Shown here piece by piece: positions 8,907 through 17,241 of a stretch of 64,000 nucleotides of DNA. The stretch covers positions 1 to 64,000 of the forward strand of contig NZ_JBEWSZ010000008.1 of NCBI RefSeq assembly GCF_040537815.1, written 5' to 3'. Position 1 is the first letter of the stretch. Each line of letters begins with the position of its first letter. The position numbers and the translations under genes are program-made. Under the pieces are notes generated by a model. It did no database searches, had not been told where the DNA came from, and saw only the letters and a program-made list of their open reading frames with translations. Source of the DNA: Mesorhizobium shangrilense. Its GTDB lineage: Bacteria; Pseudomonadota; Alphaproteobacteria; Rhizobiales; Rhizobiaceae.

Positions 8907-10157
8907 GTGCAGATTTCCTCAGCAACGCGCCGCATCGCAATCGTGACGACCACTAGGGCAGAGTGGCACTTGCTCGAGCCGGTCGTCAACGAATTCGCCA
9001 CGAGGTCAGGCCTGGAAACGTTCGTGCTCGCTGGTGGCACCCATCTTAAAAAGGCCTTTGGTATGACTGTTCGGGCCGTCGAAGCATCGAGTCTATGCCC
9101 GATCCACCAGGTCGACTTCATGCCGAATGAAAGTATCGCATTATCCGACCATACTGCCATGACGCGGGTCATCGGGCAGGCCGTCATCTCGTTTGCCGAC
9201 GCCTTTGAACGTTACAAGCCGGACGTGGTCCTTGTACTTGGTGACCGCTTCGAAATCCTGAGTGCAGCTCTAGCTGCTGTGTCAATGCGCATTCCTTTGG
9301 CCCACCTTGAGGGCGGTCACGTTACCGAAGGGGCCGTAGACGAGCGCTATCGGAATGCGATAAGTAAACTTGCTGACATTCATTTCCCGGCCCTTTCCGT
9401 GCAGGGTGAGCGTCTGCGCTCTATCGGCGAGGTGGAATCGCGAATCGTCACGACAGGGCCAATCGGTGCCTCGCTCGCGCGTCGCGCGGAACCGTTGGCT
9501 GCAGTCGACATGGAAACACTTACAGGGTTTAATCCTGAACATCGTGCAATCCTGATCGCCACCATCCACCCCGAGACAGCTTCCACAATGAAAGCTGACC
9601 AAATCGCAGATGTCACAAGAAGGGTTGTAGAGGCCGTTCTCGACTTAAAGCTGTCACACAAAGGACCTAAGCCTGCCATCTTGTTTACGCTCGCCAACCT
9701 CGACCCCGGCGGGGATATAATCAACAAGGAACTCTACGCCTTGATGAAAAGGTTTCCAGAGGATGTTCATGTTCTGCCGTCGATTGGACACCTCTATATT
9801 CAAGCGCTTATGGCGTCCGCTGGAGTTATGGGGAATTCCTCCTCTGGCATTTTAGAGGCCTGCGCCGTTGGCGTCCCGGTACTCAACATCGGTAGTCGCC
9901 AAGAAGGACGGGACCGCTACGGCCCCGTAACGGATGTTCCTTGGGATGTCGCGATGATTGTGCCTGAAATCGAGAGCTTGTTGATGGGATTCCAATCCAG
10001 GCACATCGGAGATGTTTATCAACCGCGGGGTGGGATCGAGGCAAGACCTGCGCGTTCCGACGCGCCAGACCCATGGGTGATCATCGCTGATCATGTGTCA
10101 GGTCTCGATCTGGCAACACTTCGTAGTAAGCCTTCAGCATCCCTAAACCGAAGCTAA
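8907..10157 (+). CDS. neuC: UDP/GDP-sugar hydrolysing 2-epimerase (NeuC/LegG family)
   Basis: 416 residues from GTG 8907, one base after the neuD stop, with a weak ribosome site (ccagga) upstream. A GTG at 8859 inside neuD is the alternative. The N-terminus RRIAIVTTTRAEWHLLEPVV matches the start of NeuC (TTRAEW). Other family segments are VLVLGDRFEILSAALAA, LAHLEGGHVTEGAVDERYRN and GVMGNSSSGILEACAVGVPV. The family hydrolyses a nucleotide sugar and epimerises C2, giving the NeuB substrate. With LegB/LegC upstream the substrate is expected to be nucleotide-linked 2,4-diacetamido-2,4,6-trideoxyglucose. Third gene of the plus-strand neu operon. Confidence 0.92.
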   Translation: MQISSATRRIAIVTTTRAEWHLLEPVVNEFATRSGLETFVLAGGTHLKKAFGMTVRAVEASSLCPIHQVDFMPNESIALSDHTAMTRVIGQAVISFADAFERYKPDVVLVLGDRFEILSAALAAVSMRIPLAHLEGGHVTEGAVDERYRNAISKLADIHFPALSVQGERLRSIGEVESRIVTTGPIGASLARRAEPLAAVDMETLTGFNPEHRAILIATIHPETASTMKADQIADVTRRVVEAVLDLKLSHKGPKPAILFTLANLDPGGDIINKELYALMKRFPEDVHVLPSIGHLYIQALMASAGVMGNSSSGILEACAVGVPVLNIGSRQEGRDRYGPVTDVPWDVAMIVPEIESLLMGFQSRHIGDVYQPRGGIEARPARSDAPDPWVIIADHVSGLDLATLRSKPSASLNRS

Positions 10158-10223
10158 ATCTTCCGTTTTGACTTTAGAGACGAATAGGCTGCCAGTTCCA
10201 TCTGAGCCGTTCATAGTATCCGT

Positions 10224-11744
10224 TTGGAGATCAGATTGAGTGCTCATGCACGACGTGCTTTGTCAGTATCAAGCGCGGCGCTTGAACGGACGTCAGTCCT
10301 CTCCATGCTTCGATTACCGCAAATCAGCACCGTACCTGGAGATGGCCAACCCGTCCTTATCAACTCTTCCGAAATAGCCGACCGCCGACTGGGCGGCCGG
10401 ATGCCGGATTATGTAAGAGGCAAGCACCTCATGCTGAACGGGCGTTCGGAGGAACGTGTCTTTCGTATCGCTTATCAAGTCGCGGAGAAGCTATGCCGAC
10501 TTCTGCAGGTCAGCGGAACGGGGGTGCCGAAAGAGATTTGCGATCTGGCGTGTCGCCACGCCGCGGCGACCCGATTTCTCGTGATGAACGATCTTGTCGG
10601 GCTGCTGCGACCGCTTGTCGATGCGCTGGAAGTTTGCCGTGAAGGTGGTTATGAAGGGCCCTCCTTTCCTTTCCACGAGCGGCTCGCCGCGACAGCCGCA
10701 GAGGAGATCAAGGGATGGGACGAGGTGAACAATGGTCACCTATCCAATGCCTCGATGCACGGTGTGCATTTGGGATCAGCGCAATCCCATCTCGTAGATA
10801 CTTCGTCAATGCTGGGCCTGCCGGATGGCCTGCGCCCGGATATCGTTATCGAGCCGACGACCACTTTTCCTCAGTCATTTCGCCCGATTGGTCTCATTTC
10901 GGCTTTCCGTCTCTTACGGCAGGCAAGCGTGCCGCCGGCTCTATCTTTTCTATTGAGCCATGTCGTTCATCGCATCCTGAACGGCCGCCTTGAGCAATTG
11001 GCGGGAACCCCTCTGCAGCCTTGCGATCTTGCCGCCCACCCGATCGTCTATTGGACGAATATGTCATTGCGATCCGTATTCCATGCATCTAAGCGCCGGT
11101 TGTTAGGACTGCCTACAATCGCTGCACACACAATTTTAATGACGCAATCGGAGCGTTACATCTGCGATGTCTTCGATGCTATCCTTTCGGTCGGAACCGG
11201 ACAGCCGCTTGGAAATTCGCAGGCATTCCGCGGTAGAAGCGCCATTGAGCCGCGTATGCTGCAATCTTGCGGCCCTGTCATGCTAGCGCTTCAGCCCCAA
11301 CTGGATATTTTGCGGAATCTGTCGAGGTTCGGCCGCATAGCGGCTGAGGCTGGGCATAACGTCATCGTTCGCCCTCACCCCGCCCATAGACGCGCGCCCC
11401 AGGGACTAGTCGTTTGGAGAGAGATGGCTCCGCCTTGGGTCGAAGATTTCGATGTGACGCCGGGGACAGCAAGCCTTGTGGTGACTGGAACAAGCAATTT
11501 TGCGATCGAGGCTTGCCTCGCCGGCTGTCCAGTTGTGCTCGTTGCTTCGGACTTCGATCGTTACGCTATCTGGGGCAGGCATCCTGCTCCAGGGCTCCAT
11601 ATCGCGCCAGAACGACTCTTAGCACTTTCAACCCAGGATATCACTAATATCACTCTCTCCGCCTTCCAGGCGACACGATCATTTATCGATTACTATACAA
11701 AGCTTCCGGTATTCCATATTCCTGTTGCCTCCGAGGAAGCTTGA
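10224..11744 (+). CDS. GT-B-like protein, candidate nonulosonate transferase
   Basis: 506 residues from a TTG at 10224; later starts such as ATG 10302 are possible. No signal peptide. The C-terminal third holds a VRPHP segment (HP motif) followed ~45 residues on by VVTGTSNFAIEACLAGCPVV, the same HP plus Ser/Thr pair seen in polysialyltransferase-like GT-B enzymes and in the 913-aa protein at 2063-4804. This is motif-level resemblance, not an identified family. It ends the plus-strand operon 66 bp after neuC, directly behind the activated-sugar genes, which supports a role in transferring the CMP-sugar into the polymer. Confidence 0.6.
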   Translation: MEIRLSAHARRALSVSSAALERTSVLSMLRLPQISTVPGDGQPVLINSSEIADRRLGGRMPDYVRGKHLMLNGRSEERVFRIAYQVAEKLCRLLQVSGTGVPKEICDLACRHAAATRFLVMNDLVGLLRPLVDALEVCREGGYEGPSFPFHERLAATAAEEIKGWDEVNNGHLSNASMHGVHLGSAQSHLVDTSSMLGLPDGLRPDIVIEPTTTFPQSFRPIGLISAFRLLRQASVPPALSFLLSHVVHRILNGRLEQLAGTPLQPCDLAAHPIVYWTNMSLRSVFHASKRRLLGLPTIAAHTILMTQSERYICDVFDAILSVGTGQPLGNSQAFRGRSAIEPRMLQSCGPVMLALQPQLDILRNLSRFGRIAAEAGHNVIVRPHPAHRRAPQGLVVWREMAPPWVEDFDVTPGTASLVVTGTSNFAIEACLAGCPVVLVASDFDRYAIWGRHPAPGLHIAPERLLALSTQDITNITLSAFQATRSFIDYYTKLPVFHIPVASEEA

Positions 11745-11953
11745 CCGTCTGGCAGGCGGACGAAGATCCCTGCATTTCACGCTAACTCCGAGTTAGAAGA
11801 GAGCACTGTATCGTCGCTGCAAAGAGAAGGACGCCCTGCCATCCGAAGTCTGATAGCGCCGTCCAGGCGGAGTAAGGGCGTCCGAACTAGGAGGCTAGGA
11901 AGAGTTGAGGAGCCGCAGCGTAGCGTGATCTCGGATTTTTTGGCCTTAGGTCC

Positions 11954-12448
11954 CTATCCGCCGTACCGGCGCTCCAGCGCGTCGGCAATTCGCTCGCAAA
12001 GCAATTCCGAGGTCACGACTGTGAGGTGGAGACGGAGGCGAACTCCGTGTGTATCAACTAGGGTAGTGACAATACCGCGATCAGAGTACTCGGCGAGCTC
12101 GAGGACATCGTCGATGATGAAGTCTGGTATTTCTCGAAGCCTCTTAGAGCGCTCATCCACCGGGCTCTCCTCCCAAATTGGTGGCTTTCCGGGCAGGCCG
12201 AGTCTCATTCGCTGGAGTTCGGCGTAGCTCTCGGCAAGGTCTTGAGCGTTGAATAAATGCCGAGTTACGTTGCCATTTTCGACGACCTGAACAATCCATT
12301 GGCCGTCGACACTTTTCAATCGAACGTCATTCGGTTCTCCGATAACCATATCCGCGATCCGTTTCGACAATAAAGAACGAGTAATGACAGTGGAAGTCAA
12401 AGCCGGCGTATCCGTAGATGAACAACATTCGGCCAACATAATATTCAA
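11954..12448 (-). CDS. Hypothetical protein
   Basis: 164 residues, soluble and fairly acidic, of unknown family. It lies on the minus strand 97 bp beyond the end of the KpsT-like gene and converges with the 506-aa GT-like gene across ~209 bp that hold no other gene. The position makes it a possible last member of the ptmE-kpsM operon. Nothing in the sequence points to a function. Confidence 0.45.
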   Translation of the reverse strand: MNIMLAECCSSTDTPALTSTVITRSLLSKRIADMVIGEPNDVRLKSVDGQWIVQVVENGNVTRHLFNAQDLAESYAELQRMRLGLPGKPPIWEESPVDERSKRLREIPDFIIDDVLELAEYSDRGIVTTLVDTHGVRLRLHLTVVTSELLCERIADALERRYGG

Positions 12449-12545
12449 TTATAGCTTTTCTCTCGGCATGTTCGTCGCAACGCCATGCCAATCCGTTCGA
12501 TTGATTTAGAGCGCTCCACGCTTCAGCATAAGTCTCTACAGATCG

Positions 12546-13274
12546 TCAAATCAAATCAACGTCTTCGTACACCAACTCCGGTTCATCCGCCGGTGCCTCT
12601 TCACCAACGCTAGGTAATTGAGACGCCATGATCTCGTTACTTATGAACAATTTGCCGTCTGTGATGTTAACAGCGAGGTTCGCAAACGCGCGCGCCACAT
12701 TGAACTGCCGTGAAGAAAACAAAATGAGACGCCCTGCAACGTGCTCCGACAGCAGTCCCCCGACATAGCGAAGGAATCGCTCAGGAAACGCCGGGTGGGC
12801 CAAAGCGCCATCGATGACAAGAATGTCAACATCGATAAACCTTGCCATGGCTATCGATAATGCAAGACGCTGATGAGCTTCAGCCTTGTCGAGCCTGGTT
12901 TCAAGTATGTTGGGCCATGGCAGGATACCGTGGAGTTCGCGCAATGCATGGCTCGCATCGAAACCATATATCTCCCCCATGAAATTCACGATTTCAGCCC
13001 CACGTACCGGGATCGCAAAGGGACTGGTCCTCCCCACGGGATAGGAGCAACGACCCTCTCTGCTAATGGATCCCAGCGCTGGGTCTCTGCGTCCAACGAT
13101 CAGATCGACCAGACACCGCCGATCGTTCTCCTCGCCTGTGAGAATATAGCGATCCGCGGCGATGTCGACGCTGGCACCCGATAATACTATTCTGCGGCGA
13201 GAAGATCGCCCTACCGGCGAAACCCGCTCAACAAGGTGGACATCCCTTAAGCTTATACGCCCTGCTGACCTCAT
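12546..13274 (-). CDS. KpsT-like ABC protein with all ATPase motifs lost
   Basis: 242 residues from ATG 13274, which overlaps the KpsM-like stop by 4 bp (ATGA). A longer reading from 13355 would run back into kpsM. The overall layout follows KpsT, the ATPase of capsule ABC-2 exporters, including the CSYPVG segment matching the family's SWPVG. Every catalytic motif is altered. The Walker A loop reads GEENDRRCL (residues 47-55) where GRNGAGKST is expected, so Lys becomes Arg and Ser-Thr becomes Cys-Leu. The signature is KAEAHQRLALS instead of a YSSGMRSRL-type motif. Walker B reads ILVIDGA, with Gly in place of the catalytic Glu, and the switch His is replaced in LFSSRQ. The frame is intact and translationally coupled, so this looks like a retained pseudo-ATPase rather than decay. 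A second, active ATPase would be needed. Confidence 0.75.
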   Translation of the reverse strand: MRSAGRISLRDVHLVERVSPVGRSSRRRIVLSGASVDIAADRYILTGEENDRRCLVDLIVGRRDPALGSISREGRCSYPVGRTSPFAIPVRGAEIVNFMGEIYGFDASHALRELHGILPWPNILETRLDKAEAHQRLALSIAMARFIDVDILVIDGALAHPAFPERFLRYVGGLLSEHVAGRLILFSSRQFNVARAFANLAVNITDGKLFISNEIMASQLPSVGEEAPADEPELVYEDVDLI

Positions 13275-14347
13275 GCGTATTCCCCGTGTCGTGCGCGGGC
13301 ACGGCGGTTCATCACGGCACAGCCAAATCCGATAGCCAGCGTAGCGCAAAGGCAAGAGAAGACGTAAACAAACGATGCGTCCGTGCTATCATACGTATAA
13401 AACCAGCCACTCCGCGCAAATTGCGATAGGTGCAGGATGGGGTTCCATAAGACATACGCCGCATACTCCCCGGGGACCTGTTCGCTCACAAAGAACAAAC
13501 CCGAGAATGTCGCTATGATTCGTAGAATCATTACGTAAATTTTTCTAAGCCCTGGATAATAAAGAGAAGCGTGGTATGCAATTAGACCGCTACCAAGCCC
13601 AAGGGCGGCAGTCGACGCGAGTGCTCCCGCAAACATCAGCGGATTTTCCGGCAAGCGGGTCACCCCGGCCGCCACGCACCCACCAAGCATGACAATCCCA
13701 ATGCAGCTATTGACTATCACACCTTTGACCGAAGTTCCCACGATCACATCGAATCGCGAAACGTCGGGGTGATCAATTAAATGTACCAACGCGCCTGGCC
13801 CGGCTAGTGCTGCTAAGAAGGTCGTACGGAAGGTAAGCCAGACAATGACCCCAATAACTGCGAATGGAAAGGCCGGCATGTCGAACACTTCTCCACCGTG
13901 CAAGAGAAGTGTAGCAAACGTGATCAGGATTACGTGCAGAAGGGGCTCAACAAGCCACCAGAACATACCGAGCCGGTCACTATTCATATCTGTATGGAAT
14001 CTTAACCCCCATAACGCAGACCAAACTGCCAATGCAGGCGCGCGGCGGGGCGGACGCGGCACATCCACTGCCCCGACAATTCCACTGATCGATTGTATCA
14101 GGATTGCGTCCGCGCGTGGACTGCCGACACTAGTACGGACCTTGCGAGCCTGTGACTCGGCAATTTTCTTTCTGCGTCCCGATTCAAAAACAAGGACCTC
14201 GATCTCACGCCGGAGACGCTCGACAGGTCCAGTCGCCTGCTCCACATATCTGTTATATATCTCGATCCGCGCAGATGCTTCGGCCTCTCCAGCCATGGAG
14301 AGCGCCGATACATCCATGACGGCAGGCTCCTGTGGTTCCCGACTCAT
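13271..14347 (-). CDS. kpsM: KpsM-like capsule ABC-2 permease with N-terminal extension
   Basis: 358 residues. The C-terminal ~250 residues form a six-helix ABC-2 permease like KpsM: WWLVEPLLHVILITFATLLL, FPFAVIGVIVWLTF, then further hydrophobic helices to residue ~345, with the WNPILHLSQFARSGWF segment typical of the family. KpsM is usually ~260 residues; the extra ~95 N-terminal residues are polar and helical (VERLRREIEVLVFESGRRKK) and may form a coiled coil. It would form the inner-membrane channel for a Kdo-linked polysaccharide. It overlaps the TPR gene and the KpsT-like gene by ATGA at either end. Confidence 0.85.
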   Translation of the reverse strand: MSREPQEPAVMDVSALSMAGEAEASARIEIYNRYVEQATGPVERLRREIEVLVFESGRRKKIAESQARKVRTSVGSPRADAILIQSISGIVGAVDVPRPPRRAPALAVWSALWGLRFHTDMNSDRLGMFWWLVEPLLHVILITFATLLLHGGEVFDMPAFPFAVIGVIVWLTFRTTFLAALAGPGALVHLIDHPDVSRFDVIVGTSVKGVIVNSCIGIVMLGGCVAAGVTRLPENPLMFAGALASTAALGLGSGLIAYHASLYYPGLRKIYVMILRIIATFSGLFFVSEQVPGEYAAYVLWNPILHLSQFARSGWFYTYDSTDASFVYVFSCLCATLAIGFGCAVMNRRARARHGEYA

Positions 14348-15771
14348 CGGTTCCTGACATTATTCGCGGATATGCTCTTCGGGCGCTGCGCAGGAGTGAG
14401 CCTTGCACCAGCATATTGTATGATACGCATCATGGCTAAATCTTGTGGGTTGTTCTTGAGAACGGTCATTGCCCGGTGAAGCGCCTGACCATATTCCCCG
14501 CGCTCATGGTGTAGTTTTGCCTTGACCCCATTAGCTATCGAGTTTTCAGGCTCGATCAGCAACAGATTCTCAGCGATAGCCTCTGCCCGCCCGTAGTCCT
14601 TCGTGCGGAGAAAAAACCGCATAGCGGCGCCACTCACCTCAACGTCAGCGACATTGGCGATACTGTCCCACAAGGCCTCAACCTGGGAAACTACCCCGGC
14701 TCTTATGGCCTTCTGGAGGCTTCGATTAAGCTGTGTAATGGCAGCGGAACGCAGCTTAACCGCAACAACGTCGCCTTCATTTTGCGCTAGCACAAGATCC
14801 GCGAAGGCGATAACAGCCGCGTAATTCCCAGCAGTGGACGCTGCTTTGAGACCTATTCTGCTCGCGCGATGTACGAGCACCGCATTTTTATCTGTTTTAC
14901 TACCATCGAGCCGACGCAGATCGTCCACTTGCTCCTCTAGTGAGCGCGACGCAGACGAGGCAACGACGAATTGCGCCGAGATCCTAGGTTGTGTCAGATC
15001 GGCATTGGGAAGCCGCGCCAGCGAAACATAAGCCGAAGCAAGGTCGCCCATGTCAAGGCATGCCGCCGCGTGCAATCGCAAGGCCTCGGCATTTCGTGGG
15101 TCTTCATCGAGTACCTTCGCCGCGGCCTTCCTCAGTTCGCTTCCCGAAAGTTTACGGGCGGCAACGAGCTCTTTCTCGAACAGACGGGCGAGACCGCTCC
15201 GGGCGGACGCATCGTCGGGAGCGATGTCGAGAATACAATGGCAAAGAAGAGCCCTGTGAGCACGACTTTCATCATTCCCACCAGCGGTATTGCGCAACAT
15301 AGAGTGGCAACGGCGGACGGTTGGGGCAACAAAATCAGCAGCAAGAATTCCTTCTCGTAGGATCATATCACGCAACACGAATACAGCGTCAGCTCTTAGA
15401 AGAAGACCGACCACCGATGCTAATGTAGCTTGATCGAGAAGGCCAGCTTGCTTGGCCACCGTGCCAAGGATATCAATGTTTTTGCGCGAAATGCCAATAC
15501 GGGCAAGTGCCGCAAGGGCGGGCTTGTCCTTGGGTCGCTCAGAAAGGATATCCATATAAATTTTTATCGCGGATTCATGATCGCCTATACGGGTTATGGT
15601 CTGCGCCGAAATCATGCGAAAATCCCCACGTCCTGAGCTCGCTTCGCGTCGGCCAACACTGACTGACGCGTCGGATACAGCGAGCTTGGGTGTATCGAGG
15701 CGAGCCGGTGTCCGACGGCTCCGCGGCTGTTTCTGCCTCTGTGGCTGGTCCTTACCTACTTCATTTGACAT
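14344..15771 (-). CDS. TPR-repeat protein in capsule operon
   Basis: 475 residues when started at ATG 15771 (MSNEVGKDQ), which has a gaagg ribosome site; an upstream in-frame start at 15816 lacks one. The first ~60 residues are basic and Ser/Arg-rich. The rest consists of helical pairs with TPR-like spacing, clearest at GDHESAIKIYMDILSERPKD and in the last ~90 residues (YGRAEAIAENLLLIEPEN, YGQALHRAMTVLKNNPQD). No signal peptide is seen. TPR proteins scaffold complexes, and this one is translationally coupled to the KpsM-like permease and may organise the export or polymerisation complex. The function is inferred only. Confidence 0.65.
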   Translation of the reverse strand: MSNEVGKDQPQRQKQPRSRRTPARLDTPKLAVSDASVSVGRREASSGRGDFRMISAQTITRIGDHESAIKIYMDILSERPKDKPALAALARIGISRKNIDILGTVAKQAGLLDQATLASVVGLLLRADAVFVLRDMILREGILAADFVAPTVRRCHSMLRNTAGGNDESRAHRALLCHCILDIAPDDASARSGLARLFEKELVAARKLSGSELRKAAAKVLDEDPRNAEALRLHAAACLDMGDLASAYVSLARLPNADLTQPRISAQFVVASSASRSLEEQVDDLRRLDGSKTDKNAVLVHRASRIGLKAASTAGNYAAVIAFADLVLAQNEGDVVAVKLRSAAITQLNRSLQKAIRAGVVSQVEALWDSIANVADVEVSGAAMRFFLRTKDYGRAEAIAENLLLIEPENSIANGVKAKLHHERGEYGQALHRAMTVLKNNPQDLAMMRIIQYAGARLTPAQRPKSISANNVRNR

Positions 15772-15853
15772 GGAATAGCCTTCTATCTGGGATTTTAGGG
15801 CAGTTCTGCATTGCATGTGAGACTAGTCTAGACTTTGCCGACAGCGTTGCCCC

Positions 15854-16468
15854 CTAAGGAGGGTTTTCTTCCTGTGTGGTTCCGGGATACAGCGAAGTTA
15901 GATGTCTTGAGGCTATCTGGGTGAGGCCCTCGATACGTTCCGATGAGAGGCTGTCAAATCCGACCTTTCGCCATTGTCCCGCCATCTCGCAAAGCAATTG
16001 CGTTAGTTCTGATGTGTCGGGGATATGCTGAGCCACGAACAGAACGGCGTCGAACAACTCGCCGTCGACTCTTTTGCTTGAGAGGAGCGGTAACGTCGTT
16101 ACGAGAAGGTCGAATGTGCTAGGGATAGACTCCCCCTGAGCGATGGTTGACGCAACCTGCGTGCGCAATCCTTGAGCAAGCGCCCTTGAGAGGTCGACTG
16201 CCACTTCGTTGGTTGGCGACAATTGGATGGCAATCGCAATGAGTTCGACGAGACGCTGTTCGTCTAGCGGCCCACGAAGGGCCGCGGCGATCATTCGCGA
16301 CAATCGGCTAACCAGAGTAACTTCAGTTGCCGTCGGCACACGGTCTCGATCCAGGGAGCCTAGCAACCTGGCAGCCATTCCGAGGTCGCCCTTGCGCATG
16401 GACGTCGTGACCTTCGTCAGGACCTCCGATACCAGGGCATCCCTCTGTTTTGGCTCTGCATCTTTCAT
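15854..16468 (-). CDS. Hypothetical helical protein in capsule operon
   Basis: 204 residues, almost entirely predicted helix, with no membrane segment and no recognisable family. The start ATG at 16468 overlaps the neuA stop by 4 bp (ATGA), and the TPR gene starts 82 bp downstream. The amphipathic helices (VAVDLSRALAQGLRTQVAS and similar) resemble those of the neighbouring TPR protein, so it may be a degenerate TPR-like or partner protein. No function can be assigned. Confidence 0.55.
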   Translation of the reverse strand: MKDAEPKQRDALVSEVLTKVTTSMRKGDLGMAARLLGSLDRDRVPTATEVTLVSRLSRMIAAALRGPLDEQRLVELIAIAIQLSPTNEVAVDLSRALAQGLRTQVASTIAQGESIPSTFDLLVTTLPLLSSKRVDGELFDAVLFVAQHIPDTSELTQLLCEMAGQWRKVGFDSLSSERIEGLTQIASRHLTSLYPGTTQEENPP

Positions 16469-17241
16469 TCAGTTGGAGCCACGTTATCGATCGCCCCGGC
16501 TAAGGCAATTTTCTCAGCTGCGTCCCAATCCTCTATCGTGTCAATGTCAATAGCCTCAGATGCGGGGACAAGTGTGCCGGCGCAACGGGACAGTATAAAA
16601 GCCCCGCGTTCGACGAAGGCATTCCGTTCCACCGAGTAAGCCGCTCCTGTGATCACATGCGTCGGATTATCGAAATCGTCAGCCCTCTTCATACTCACGA
16701 TATTGAATTGACCTTCAGGATTTTTGGTCGGGATGGTTAGGCCTGTCGCGATCTCGGTGATACGCCGCATGCCGTTTGATTTCAGTGTGGGCGTCCATCC
16801 AGTTGAAGGGTCACGTTCACCAATGGCGCAAGCTGTAATGGCGGAGCCGGCAAAGCCACAAGACACCGATCTGATCACACTCGCGACTGATGCAACGGAT
16901 GCAAGCGGCGAAGTGGGTTGTAGAAGACTGACAATGTCCATTCGTCCAAACCGCATTTCGGCATTCAAAAGTGCATGAACCGCGGCATCGAACGATGTGG
17001 CGGATGACGTGGCCAGGTGCATAGGGCGCTCGATCGCCTCAATACCTTCGGGCGCGAGGTAGATGACTTCGGGATCATCGGTTGAGACCACGACATGATC
17101 GAGATGGCCCAGGTTGATTAGAGCGAGCGCGCGTTCGTAGGTCCAAGTTATCATTGGTTTGCCCGCGAACTCGCGAGTATTCTTGCCTGGAAGACGGACA
17201 GAGCCGGCCCGCGCAAGTATGATGCCGATGCGTCCGGTCAA
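16465..17241 (-). CDS. neuA: CMP-nonulosonate cytidylyltransferase (NeuA/LegF family)
   Basis: 258 residues. The nucleotide-binding N-terminus GIILARAGSVRLPGKN corresponds to the family motif (A-R-x-G-S-x-x-x-P-x-K-N). Further signatures are VVVSTDDPEV, SLLQPTSPLAS and the C-terminal AIDIDTIEDWDAAE. The enzyme activates a nonulosonic acid with CTP to CMP-sugar, the donor for capsule glycosyltransferases. It overlaps legC by 4 bp upstream and the 204-aa gene downstream. The length fits CMP-legionaminate/CMP-sialate synthetases without the extra C-terminal domain. Confidence 0.93.
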   Translation of the reverse strand: MTGRIGIILARAGSVRLPGKNTREFAGKPMITWTYERALALINLGHLDHVVVSTDDPEVIYLAPEGIEAIERPMHLATSSATSFDAAVHALLNAEMRFGRMDIVSLLQPTSPLASVASVASVIRSVSCGFAGSAITACAIGERDPSTGWTPTLKSNGMRRITEIATGLTIPTKNPEGQFNIVSMKRADDFDNPTHVITGAAYSVERNAFVERGAFILSRCAGTLVPASEAIDIDTIEDWDAAEKIALAGAIDNVAPTE

